A DNA stretch of 37,690 bases from the IMG/VR virus record IMGVR_UViG_3300024999_000230, positions 1 to 37,690 of that record. One strand, written 5' to 3'. Below the pieces are notes generated by a model that was not told the origin of the DNA, did not search any database, and saw only the letters and a list, made by a program, of their open reading frames with translations. Position 1 is the first letter of the stretch. Every line of letters begins with the position of its first letter. This document shows, in pieces, positions 21,606 through 31,000 of this stretch. Source of the stretch: a virus. The position numbers and the translations under genes were made by a program.

Positions 21606-23339
21606 CTAACTAACGCTAAATAACCCATATTCTGCTAATTTATTTAATATACCATTAACTTTATTATACAAATTTCCTACATCAGACTTTAAGTGAGTTA
21701 ACATAGAAACCTCAGTGCTACCATAAGTGAGGTCTGCTGATTCAGTTGTAAGCTTATCCCCTAATAACTCAGCGGTTTGTTGAAATGTGGGAGCTTTACC
21801 AAAAAAACCTATATCTGAACCCGTATGTTTTAAATTCCCATCAATATGACAATAAGAATTAGAACTCAATAATATATCTCCAACAGCATAAATATCCATA
21901 TTTTGAGATGCAGTTACATATACACTCCCAGTGGATCCCATAGCAGTCATCTGAACACTCCCTTCGTAAGCCGTTAAAGCAAGATTCTTATCACCATCCA
22001 CACGAAAATCGCCATTACTAACAAGCCCTATTCCAGTCATGTTACCACCATTGTAGAATACTAGGCTTTTTTCTAAGAGGGTATTTTCATTTCCAACATA
22101 AATATTATCACCAACCCTCAAATCAGTTGTCACATTTATTGTAGAATTAGATGTTATACTCCCTCCAGTAATAGTACCACCAGTAATACTTGGACTTTCG
22201 ATGGTGGTAGATGTAATTTTTGTAGAAGTAATATAGCTCGGCAATGTTGGAATAGTAGGTTTACTAGTTATTTGTGACCACGATATTGTTGCGTTTGCAC
22301 CCATAATTACATTACTACCTACTACTAAAGTTTCTATATAATTAGATAATATCTTATTATCACCCAAAATACTTGTTCCATTTATTTTGAAATCTTGAGC
22401 ATCTATTATTCCATTGACAACAAGTTTTTGAGCCGTAGAATCATAGTAGAACCTTTTCGACCACGTATTTCCATTATCTGAGCTAGTTTCAAAGTTTAAA
22501 TCAGTTGCATTAAATGTTCCCCTAAATTTATTGTCACTCCTAGTTATAGTTAAACCATTAGTAGGATTTAATTCTATGCCGTTGCTAATTCCAGCAGCTT
22601 TAGAAATTTCAAATGAACCATTACTGATCTTTATACCTCTCTTACTTAAACCATCCTGCCCAATATAGTTACCCACCTCTACATCAAGTAAATTCGTAGT
22701 AGGATTATACATTTCAATTTTATTGAATTTTCCAGAATTTCCTACTATTTTATAGCATTTTTCTGAAATATTATATTTGTATGTTTTAATAGACTTACCA
22801 TCTTTGAGTATATATAATATTAAATCTCCACCAATATATTCATTTGAGCAAAAATTGTAAATATCCTTGTATAAATCTATAAGGTTTAAATTATTAATAT
22901 TTTTGTTATAATAATCAATCGCTTTTTCTGTTTCAATACCACCAAAGAAATTAGACATATAGTTATCTTCTGGAATACTTCTAATTATTTTATATTTATT
23001 ATATGTGGCAATATTATATAAAACATAACTATTATTTTCATAAGCAACCCATGTCAATTCTATAAAATAGATATCTTTGTCAATATTGTATTCGTTATCT
23101 AACTGATTACAGATATTATATAATTCAGCATAGTCATAATCGGATTTATTAATTAAGTCAATAAGAATATTTGTAGCAAAATAATCTCCACCAAAAGTGA
23201 ATACTTTATTGTGTTTGTTAATAATCTTACAAGCATTGTCGTGAATTTTATAATATGAATTATCTTTTAACCCACATAATCTTGTGTCAGCCCCGATAAT
23301 AGCAAAGTTTTTTGTGTAATTGTAAACATATAAACTCAA
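21606..23339 (-). CDS. tail fibre with N-terminal proteasome/HslV-like domain
   Basis: A 577-residue protein starting at TTG 23339 behind AGGAGGTG. Residues about 1-185 have the look of an Ntn-hydrolase (proteasome beta/HslV) fold: early strand FAIIGADTR, NACKIINKHNKVFTFGGD, a helix pair, paired strands around YVLYNIATY, and FFGGIETEKAIDYY. No Thr, Ser or Cys follows the initiator Met, so proteolytic activity is doubtful unless processed. The remainder is typical phage minor structural sequence: IDAQDFKINGTSIL, Ser/Thr/Gly repeats, a beta-rich fibre and a C-terminal coiled coil that probably trimerises. It sits between cassette B and the cargo genes. The fold assignment is by pattern only. 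Confidence 0.7.
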   Translation of the reverse strand: MSLYVYNYTKNFAIIGADTRLCGLKDNSYYKIHDNACKIINKHNKVFTFGGDYFATNILIDLINKSDYDYAELYNICNQLDNEYNIDKDIYFIELTWVAYENNSYVLYNIATYNKYKIIRSIPEDNYMSNFFGGIETEKAIDYYNKNINNLNLIDLYKDIYNFCSNEYIGGDLILYILKDGKSIKTYKYNISEKCYKIVGNSGKFNKIEMYNPTTNLLDVEVGNYIGQDGLSKRGIKISNGSFEISKAAGISNGIELNPTNGLTITRSDNKFRGTFNATDLNFETSSDNGNTWSKRFYYDSTAQKLVVNGIIDAQDFKINGTSILGDNKILSNYIETLVVGSNVIMGANATISWSQITSKPTIPTLPSYITSTKITSTTIESPSITGGTITGGSITSNSTINVTTDLRVGDNIYVGNENTLLEKSLVFYNGGNMTGIGLVSNGDFRVDGDKNLALTAYEGSVQMTAMGSTGSVYVTASQNMDIYAVGDILLSSNSYCHIDGNLKHTGSDIGFFGKAPTFQQTAELLGDKLTTESADLTYGSTEVSMLTHLKSDVGNLYNKVNGILNKLAEYGLFSVS

Positions 23340-23370
23340 TTAGCTCACCTCCTTTAAATTTTATTATAAT

Positions 23371-23398
23371 AAAAAAGACCTTTAAATAAAAAGGTCTT
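23371..23398 (-). terminator. terminator after cassette B
   Basis: AAGACCTTT (23375-23383) pairs with AAAGGTCTT (23390-23398), followed on the minus strand by TTTTTTATT. It separates antirepressor B from the tail-fibre gene. Confidence 0.85.
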
Positions 23399-23421
23399 GA
23401 AATATTTTTAAATATATATTA

Positions 23422-24222
23422 CTATATAGCTACATTGTTTTTGTTGAGGGCTAAACTGTTGACGCAGAAGCCTTTTTCTTTTAGCAAATTCTTCAAAAAA
23501 TCTAATCCTTTTGGCTTGATGAAGGTTTGAGTGCCATTAAAATAATATTGTCCACGAAGTATGCTAACCTCCTTTACTAAGAAATAATCATTATTTAAGT
23601 ACTTCTGATATGGAACATTGTTATTCATGAGAATTTTTTCCCTTCTTAATAAAGAATATAATGAATTGCGTCCGATCCCGAAGCACTTAGCCACCTCACC
23701 AAAGTTTTGAAAATTATGAGCGTCAATTAGTATATCATACCCTTCAGCTTTGGGAATAAGTACTTTATTTTGCTCCTCTAATTTTTCATTTTTCTCAATT
23801 GTAGTAAGTAACTGAACTAATGCTTCTTTATAGGTAATTGGTAAATTGAATTGTTGAGTTAATTTTAATTCACCTTTTCTTAATCCTTTTAGTACATCTC
23901 TTACCCATTTTCTAAACTGCTTTGCTTTTTCTGTTTTGGCTAGAAGAGTTACTTCATATATGCCATCTTCAGTGAAAACTCTTGTTTTCCTTGATACTTC
24001 ACGATTACCTTCAACTACATTCAATTTGTGGGTACTTGAAAATTCATTATTCTTCAAATATTCATTTCTGTTTAAGATGTTTTCAATACCACTCTTACTA
24101 GAATAACCTAATACTTCTGCTAATTGTATAATACTCATAAAAATATCATCATTATTATTGCTCCAAAAATCACAAGTTGTATTTTCGAACTTTTCGCTTT
24201 TAAATAATATTAAATTATTCAT
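23422..24222 (-). CDS. phage antirepressor, BRO-N + KilAC domains (cassette B)
   Basis: A 266-residue protein with a GGAGG site, overlapping the preceding stop by 8 bases as in cassette A. Residues about 15-110 match the BRO-N fold (IIQLAEVLGYSSKSG, FTEDGIYEVTLLAK, AKQFRKWVRDVL). The C-terminal KilAC domain (about 160-255) is paralogous to that of cassette A: shared LPKAEGY/IPKAEGY, GRNKLF/GRNSLY and an almost identical tail (LLKEKGFCVNSLALNK). So the N-terminal DNA/repressor-binding domain differs while the C-terminal domain is shared. Confidence 0.9.
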   Translation of the reverse strand: MNNLILFKSEKFENTTCDFWSNNNDDIFMSIIQLAEVLGYSSKSGIENILNRNEYLKNNEFSSTHKLNVVEGNREVSRKTRVFTEDGIYEVTLLAKTEKAKQFRKWVRDVLKGLRKGELKLTQQFNLPITYKEALVQLLTTIEKNEKLEEQNKVLIPKAEGYDILIDAHNFQNFGEVAKCFGIGRNSLYSLLRREKILMNNNVPYQKYLNNDYFLVKEVSILRGQYYFNGTQTFIKPKGLDFLKNLLKEKGFCVNSLALNKNNVAI

Positions 24223-24526
24223 TATCTACGTCCTCCTGCAAATTTATTTCTAATCCATTTCTCAGGAATATGTTGGCTGTTTTAATACTTGATATTCTTT
24301 CATCTTGAACAATGCAAACAATGTCTTGCTTCTGAATACCAACTTCACTTTCGTCATTACAATCACATAAAGCAATTTTATTTTCATCCTGCCAAATATC
24401 AAAATCATTGACTATCTTCAAAAAGCTTATACTTCCCCTTACGTCTATACTAACTGTCTTACCTTCTGATGTTTTAAATTCATTCTCAAACTCATTAATA
24501 CTTATTTCTTTTATTTCTCTAGACAT
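24215..24526 (-). CDS. antirepressor-partner protein (cassette B)
   Basis: A 103-residue paralogue of 19562-19870 with a perfect GGAGG site. Both share the opening (KEI.INE.EN), GK.V..D..G.I, the W-Q-D-E-N motif, the CIVQD.RIS phrase and the LEINLQ end. Differences are spread along the length, in contrast to the near-identical upstream DNA. Function unknown. Confidence 0.75.
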   Translation of the reverse strand: MSREIKEISINEFENEFKTSEGKTVSIDVRGSISFLKIVNDFDIWQDENKIALCDCNDESEVGIQKQDIVCIVQDERISSIKTANIFLRNGLEINLQEDVDNE

Positions 24527-24639
24527 TACAAGACCTCCTATACATTATTTTGAGATTAAATTAAAACCATAATTTACCTCGCAATATGATTATATAGAAG
24601 TATATGTTGCGTGTCAACATATTTTATAAAAAATATACA

Positions 24640-24849
24640 TCATTTTATGTTGTCGCTCAACTCAAAGATATCTTCAACTTTTAAATTTAATACAAACGCT
24701 AGTTTAAGAGCTACTTCCAAAGAGGTGTTATATCTATTGTGTAATATATTTCCTAATGTTGTCGGAGTTATATTAACTTGTTCCGCTAACCAAGTTTGCT
24801 TTATACCTCTGTTATATAATATTTCTTTTAGTCTATTCTTTACCGCCAT
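24640..24849 (-). CDS. Cro/CI-type HTH repressor (cassette B)
   Basis: A 69-residue XRE-family protein with TWLAEQVNITPTTLGNILHN as helix-turn-helix and a leucine-rich dimerisation end. It differs clearly from the cassette A repressor outside the first four residues, yet the two genes share the same promoter and operator DNA. It may therefore bind the same operator and cross-regulate with cassette A. Confidence 0.88.
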   Translation of the reverse strand: MAVKNRLKEILYNRGIKQTWLAEQVNITPTTLGNILHNRYNTSLEVALKLAFVLNLKVEDIFELSDNIK

Positions 24850-24965
24850 TAAAATCCCTCATCAACATTTTTTGTTTAATTATACCATAAAATTAACCAA
24901 TATAAAATTTCTTTATATATTGATATTATCAATAAAACTAATACATGTCAAGAGAAAATATTAAT
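24841..24965. repeat. 125-bp control region, copy B
   Basis: Copy of 20208-20332 with two differences by eye. The palindromic operator is at 24918-24934 and the same TTGACA promoter is present. Confidence 0.85.
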
Positions 24966-25047
24966 GATATTAATAAATGTTGATATGAAATCCACTCTTA
25001 TCAATTGAGGCAATTAAGCTCAGTCTATCTTTGCGAAATTTTATATT

Positions 25048-27156
25048 TTATATTTTATATTTAACGGATGAAAACTTGCCTTTGGATTTTAGGTAAATTT
25101 TGCCACTGATGATTTCTCCGTGAATGACCCCTTTGCTTGCTCCGATGGAGAATGAGTTTCCAAAATCCTCGCTGAGACCCCAAGAGCCACATACGAACCG
25201 CTGCACATATTGAGGTTCAGTAGGATCAACAATAGTTATTCCCCTATTATTAATCTGAACTTCATTATTTACTCCAGCAGTTATCATTTGTTTAGTGGCA
25301 TCCATGCTATTATTCAAGAAACCTGATATCAAATCATTTGCAGATCCACCATTAGACCACAAATCAGAATTCAAAGATAAAAAAGCACTAGTAGTAGAAA
25401 CATTTTTCAAGATATCTTTTATAAGAGTAAATCCATTCTTAATACTTTTCTCATTAGCAATTTTTATTGTAATTTTATAATTAAAATAATCACGCTCAAT
25501 CTCTATAATCTTACAAACTAAATCTATATTCAATTTTGAATGTCTTACCATTACTATGCTACCAATTTTTAATCTATCTTTTTCTGAAATATCAACATTT
25601 ACTGCCTGACAAAAATCAACTACATCAACGGTAGCATTAAATCTTGGTTGGTTTTGTAATGATAATTGCTTTTGAGCTTCAGTCAATAATTGCTGCAAAA
25701 CATCTAGTGAATCACCTTGTTCTGTAATAGCGGTATCTGTATAAACCTTTTCAATAGTCCAATCATTCAATTCCTCTAATTGGTCTGAAGTTAAGTAAGT
25801 TGAAATATCTATAGAGTTTCTAAGTGTTGAAATATCATCATCAATATCACTAATTTGCAAAGCTATATAATCTACCTCATCTTGGATTGTATTAACCACA
25901 TTCTGTCTTCTAGTTTCTTCAGCTAAAATAGAAGAATTGGTTATATTGTACATTGAAGTATTATTAGGTATTGTCGACCAATTACTATTCACGATTATAG
26001 TCTTACTACTTGCAACATAATCAGTAATAGTCTTAGTTTGACCTACGCCAGCTCCAGAAGTAATAGTTATACTACAACCGTTATAATAATCATCTCTATC
26101 ACTCAATGTATTAGTACTCAACACCGCGGTGTTTAAAGTTGCTGATTGTAATATTCCATTCTCAATTGTAGTTTGAGTAGCATTTATATCTTGACCATTA
26201 CTTATTGCAATATCTTTAGCTTGCTGTATTGCATTAAGTCCCAATGTTGAATCTGTTATATAAACATCTAGTTCATGTTCTTTATCTGAGAGCTGAGTTT
26301 GCAAAGTTGTTTTCTGAGATACATAATTCTGAAAAGTTGTTTGATTATTACTTATAGCTGTTTCATAATTTTCAAGAGCTGTTTTTAATCCCGAAGTCAT
26401 ATATCCATCTTGCTTGAAATAACTGAAATCACTAATGTAATTTTGACCACTTGGATTCACTTGGTTTATGCTAATGTTGTTTTTCCCGAATATTTTAAGC
26501 TTGGTGCAAATTGAATCTTCTTCCATTTCAAATTGTATGTTCTTTAGGTACTTATTTTCAGATATATATAATCCTAAATCCAAACCATCTGTTTTATAAT
26601 TAACGAATGACATCTTTCTGGTTTCTGTCGAAAACTTAGGGACACAATCCCACTTAATACACACATCATTAATTATTGCATCCAATACTGATTTATCAGA
26701 TATTTCAATGGCTCTATATAGTAAATCGAGAGAAACATCTACGTGGTCTACCGACCAGTTTGTATTAACCAATATTAAATTCATTGTGTCTGTTAAATTT
26801 TTTACAGGATTATCAACAATTCCAGTTTTAAATCCTCTTATATTTTTATTTTTTAGTTCATATCCTAACGAATGAGTTTTTATATTAAGAACACTTTTAT
26901 CGTCCGATATCTTATCAACTTTATCTATAATAAACCACTCATCGTTAAATTTTACTAAATAAAAAGGTTTAATTAAACTAATCGCTGGATTGTCTATCAT
27001 TTCATGAGTTAAAAAATCAGGGCAAGTATAAGGAATGCTAAAATCAAGAGTGTTAATTCCTCCATAAACTTCGATGTATACTGGATTAATTATGTCATAA
27101 AGATTATAGACCATTGTGCGGTCACGCTTATGTAGGGTTATTTTTATATTATCCAA
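25048..27156 (-). CDS. tail hub / tail-associated protein (Tal-like)
   Basis: A 702-residue protein. Residues about 1-230 are the prophage endopeptidase tail hub fold (VYNLYDIINPVYIEVYGGINTLDFSIP, DEWFIIDKV, SLGYELKNK), which forms the tail tip ring. A coiled-coil-rich insert with an immunoglobulin-like region follows (about 265-490), then a second hub part (RFNATVDVVDFCQAV, KIGSIVMVRH) and a C-terminal fibre connector. It starts 14 bases after Dit, the standard order tape measure-Dit-Tal. No peptidase motif is visible. Confidence 0.85.
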   Translation of the reverse strand: MDNIKITLHKRDRTMVYNLYDIINPVYIEVYGGINTLDFSIPYTCPDFLTHEMIDNPAISLIKPFYLVKFNDEWFIIDKVDKISDDKSVLNIKTHSLGYELKNKNIRGFKTGIVDNPVKNLTDTMNLILVNTNWSVDHVDVSLDLLYRAIEISDKSVLDAIINDVCIKWDCVPKFSTETRKMSFVNYKTDGLDLGLYISENKYLKNIQFEMEEDSICTKLKIFGKNNISINQVNPSGQNYISDFSYFKQDGYMTSGLKTALENYETAISNNQTTFQNYVSQKTTLQTQLSDKEHELDVYITDSTLGLNAIQQAKDIAISNGQDINATQTTIENGILQSATLNTAVLSTNTLSDRDDYYNGCSITITSGAGVGQTKTITDYVASSKTIIVNSNWSTIPNNTSMYNITNSSILAEETRRQNVVNTIQDEVDYIALQISDIDDDISTLRNSIDISTYLTSDQLEELNDWTIEKVYTDTAITEQGDSLDVLQQLLTEAQKQLSLQNQPRFNATVDVVDFCQAVNVDISEKDRLKIGSIVMVRHSKLNIDLVCKIIEIERDYFNYKITIKIANEKSIKNGFTLIKDILKNVSTTSAFLSLNSDLWSNGGSANDLISGFLNNSMDATKQMITAGVNNEVQINNRGITIVDPTEPQYVQRFVCGSWGLSEDFGNSFSIGASKGVIHGEIISGKIYLKSKGKFSSVKYKI

Positions 27157-27170
27157 AAGTTAACACCTCC

Positions 27171-27959
27171 TTAAATTAAATATTTGTACTGATAATACAT
27201 TGTAATAATAGCTTTTCCAGACACGTTGATGTTGTTATTTCCTCTTACTAAACCAAAAAATTCAGAACCACTTAATAAATTACTATATCTATACAGTCCT
27301 AACTGGTCAGTTGATATAATTTCTGAATCAGTATTTATTTCAATATTTTCATTTGCTACTAATGGGTTGCTGGAATTTGTTCCGAAAGATATAAATTTTC
27401 CAGCGTTTGTTGAATTGGTTAATGTTATTGTGCTATTACTTTCTATCACCTTTAATTTTATATATGGGTAAATTTCTATATCTCCTAAATTTTCAATAGT
27501 TATTGCTTGAGTTGTAATGCTAGTTGAAAGATCATAAACTTGAGTGTACCAATTGCTATAAGAAAAACTATCTTGAGTAGTTACATCAAAAGATATAATT
27601 CCACATGTTCCGTTAGTAGTAAATTCTGGCTCGCCAGTTACTAATATATAATAAACTCGGTTTGTATCTGTAGGAATAAATGGTTTATAATCTTGCTGAT
27701 CGAAAAACCATCTAGCAATTTCACGTTGCTTGTCATTATCTAAGTTTTCGTGGTATAATTCGATTTTGAATGTGTGTGGGGTTTTGTTTATTTTATAGAG
27801 ATAGTTTTGATATTTATTGTTGTTTTGGATAGTTTCAGATACGATATCTCTGCCAGAAACAAATATATCTTTTATGGATTGATCTATATATCTACAGAAT
27901 GTTACTCCCATGGACTCACTTGTGATGTCAGCAAAAGTAAAAAGAGTTGTTTGATACAT
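27171..27959 (-). CDS. distal tail protein (Dit-like)
   Basis: A 262-residue protein from ATG 27959 behind AAGGAGGTG; the longer frame to 28010 lacks a site. The N-terminal half (FTFADITSES, GRDIVSET, HTFKIELYHEN, REIARWFFDQQDYKPF) is the SPP1 gp19.1-type ring domain. The C-terminal half is a beta-sandwich (galectin-like) that carries surface proteins. It joins the tail tube to the hub. Located directly between tape measure and Tal genes. Confidence 0.88.
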   Translation of the reverse strand: MYQTTLFTFADITSESMGVTFCRYIDQSIKDIFVSGRDIVSETIQNNNKYQNYLYKINKTPHTFKIELYHENLDNDKQREIARWFFDQQDYKPFIPTDTNRVYYILVTGEPEFTTNGTCGIISFDVTTQDSFSYSNWYTQVYDLSTSITTQAITIENLGDIEIYPYIKLKVIESNSTITLTNSTNAGKFISFGTNSSNPLVANENIEINTDSEIISTDQLGLYRYSNLLSGSEFFGLVRGNNNINVSGKAIITMYYQYKYLI

Positions 27960-28050
27960 TTGTATACACCTCCTTATTTTATTTTTATATGTAAAATTTA
28001 TTGTTTTCAAAGGGAATAACCCACCTAAATTAATAGACGGGCTATATAAA

Positions 28051-31000
28051 TTACTTTCCTTCTATAGCTAATTTTCTCCACATGTCAGTCCAAACTTCGG
28101 ATTTTATACGTTTAAGTAATCCATCTACGCTTTCTGATGGGATTCCATTAATATTTACAGTAGATTGGACTGTTACATTTTTATTGGAATTATTACTTGC
28201 TAAATTAGGCATATTAGTATTAATCATAGGCATTATAGTTTTTGTGATATCCACTATTTTAAGTAAATTTGTAAAATCCATAGACTTTAATACATATTCT
28301 GGATTGCTTTTGCTACCGTCTAGCCATGCTGCGCCAGTAAAGTCAACTAGCCCGCCATTTTTGTATACTCTATTTTTAATGTCTTCTTTATATTTTTTTA
28401 GCTCTTCAGTATTTAATTCGCTAGTCCTTTGTGCTACATCGGAAGGCAATTGAGTTCTGATAGAATCAGCTTCTCCACGTATTGAGGTACGCTGAGATGC
28501 AGTAGTTGCTTTTTCGTACTGTTCTTTTAAGCTAATTATTTTATCAATTAATTTTCCGTTTACATCTTTTCCAGAGGCTTCATTATAATCCTTTGTAATG
28601 TCAGTAGGGTTGTGGTATGCAGACGACTCATCGTTAACGACTTTTTTAGCTGCTGAAATCGTATTGAAAAACTTAGCCTTTTCTATCATGGTGTCATAAT
28701 TTCCACCAACTGCTTTTGCCATTTTTTCATACTCGTCAATTATCTGATCTACTGTTGAGTTAGTTAATTCTAATTGAACGGTATTAAATAATTTAGCATC
28801 GCTTAATTGTTCATCAATTGCAGATTTTTTCTCTTCAACTTTTTTACTTTCTACGTCTTTTAAATTCTGCAACGTCTTTTTTTCTTCGTCTTGACTATGC
28901 TTGCGTATATCATCATCTTTTTTAGATTTTAAATCAGCTAAATCCATTTCTAATTGAGCTTTTCGTGCTAATCCTTCAGCAGAATTATCGAGAGCTAAAG
29001 CATCTATTTCTGCTTGCTTTTTGTTTATATCTTTGTCTTGATTTTGAATACTAGTATCATAGTTTTCTTTATCAATTAAATCATCAAGAGCTTTTATTTT
29101 TTTATCTATGTTGTCCGTATATGTTTTTAGATCTTTTTCTAAGATTCTCTTTTCTTCTTCGCCAGCTTTTCTACGGATATCCATCATTGCGTTTTGAGCA
29201 TCTTCTACGTATTTAAGCTCATCTTCCTGACGTTTTTTTATCAATGAACTTATATTTTGTTCTTCGTCCCACCAGCCACTAGACCTAGCATCAATTTTCT
29301 GTTGAATTTGATTACGGTCTTCTTCGGTTAAATTTTTGTTTGTTGCTAATATCTTTTTAAGTCTTTCTGCTTCGTCTTCTAATATTTTTTGTTTTTCTTT
29401 ATGCAGATTAACTTGTACGTCTATTTCTTTACTGTATTCTGGAGTTCCTTCTTTCAATAATGATTGGTGCCCTTGAGATTGTTTTAAAAGAAGTTCATTT
29501 TTAGCAATACGTTTAGACTGATAATCCTCGACTTGTTTAACTTGATTATCTACTAGTTGTTTTCTGTTAGCGAATATTTCTTTAACTGTACTAAAATAAG
29601 CATCATCATTCTGTATAATTCCGTTACTTGTTTCTTGCCAATCTTTATACAGTTCATTAAATAATTTTCTCTTATCTGTGTTTTTGTCCCAAGAATCAAA
29701 TATGTTATTCTTTTTTGATTCTGACCAGTTTGGATTGATTCCTATACCAATCATTTGTGATTCTAAGTCTGATTTTTTACCTTTTAACTTTTCGGATGCT
29801 AGATGTATTTTCTCAAGTTTGTTTTTCTGTTCATCAAGAATTTCGTTAACTTTTTTATGTTTTTCTCTGTAATTAGATGTTGATGCGTTTAATACATCTA
29901 ATTCATTTGTGAGATGCTTAATTTTGTTTACAGATTTGTCAACTTCTGCGTTATATTCTTTAACATATTTTTCATCAAAAGATTGACCAGTCGAGGAGCC
30001 TTTTTTATCTTTATTGTTAGCACCATTAATATCTTGCATTAAAGATAAATATTTCTCAGTTTCTTCTTTAGTTTTTGGATCTAATAGCATTGCATTTAAT
30101 GCTTTAACATCTTTACCTATAAAACTTCCAAATTTATCTTTTTTAATTTTTTCTAATTGAGATACATATGTTGATAAAGAAATTTTATCTGCATCAAGTA
30201 ACTGTTTTAGGGTTTCTTGATTATAAATATTATTGATTTTAGGTATATTGTCATTATTATTAGCTTTTGCTTTGGGATTTTGTAATTCTTTAATAGTTGT
30301 ATCAAGATTATTAAATTGTTCAATTTGACCTTGGACATCTATCAACTGCTTATCTACTTCGCTATATTTATTATATGCAATATCTCCCAATCTTTTTATA
30401 GCATCTTTGTTTAAAGTTTTTTGATCGTTACCATAACCTTGCATTTTAATAGTCTTAATATTATAATCTCCGCCAAGCTCCTTTATTAGCTTACTATCGG
30501 CAGTACTCCAGAAATCACTTTTATACCCTAATGCTAAAGCCACATCTTTTAATTCATTTTCCGAAAAACTAGTCTTGTTTAAATTACCATAACTGTCTAA
30601 AATTTTATTTTTGGTTGGTAGCATAGTTGCTTTTTTCTGTATCAAGGAAGATTCTTGTATTTTAAAGTCAGACATCTTAAAGCCTAAAATCTGTTTTTGT
30701 TGATCTAGCCCTTGAATATATGCACTCTTTTGTTCTTTAGTGAAATTCCTTATTTTTTCGATATTATTAGTATAGGCATCTCCAACACTATCAATTCCAT
30801 CCGCAAGATTAGGATACAATGCTACCATTTTAACTTGTAAACTATGTAGCGTATCTTCTTCTTCTTTAGTCCCTTTAGAACTTTTCTTTAAATCGTCATA
30901 AGACTTAACTAACTCATCTAATTTTCGTCTTTTTTGTTCATCTATATTTAATTTATTTACACTTGTTTGAACTTCTTCAAGTGTTTGTTTACTTAATTTC

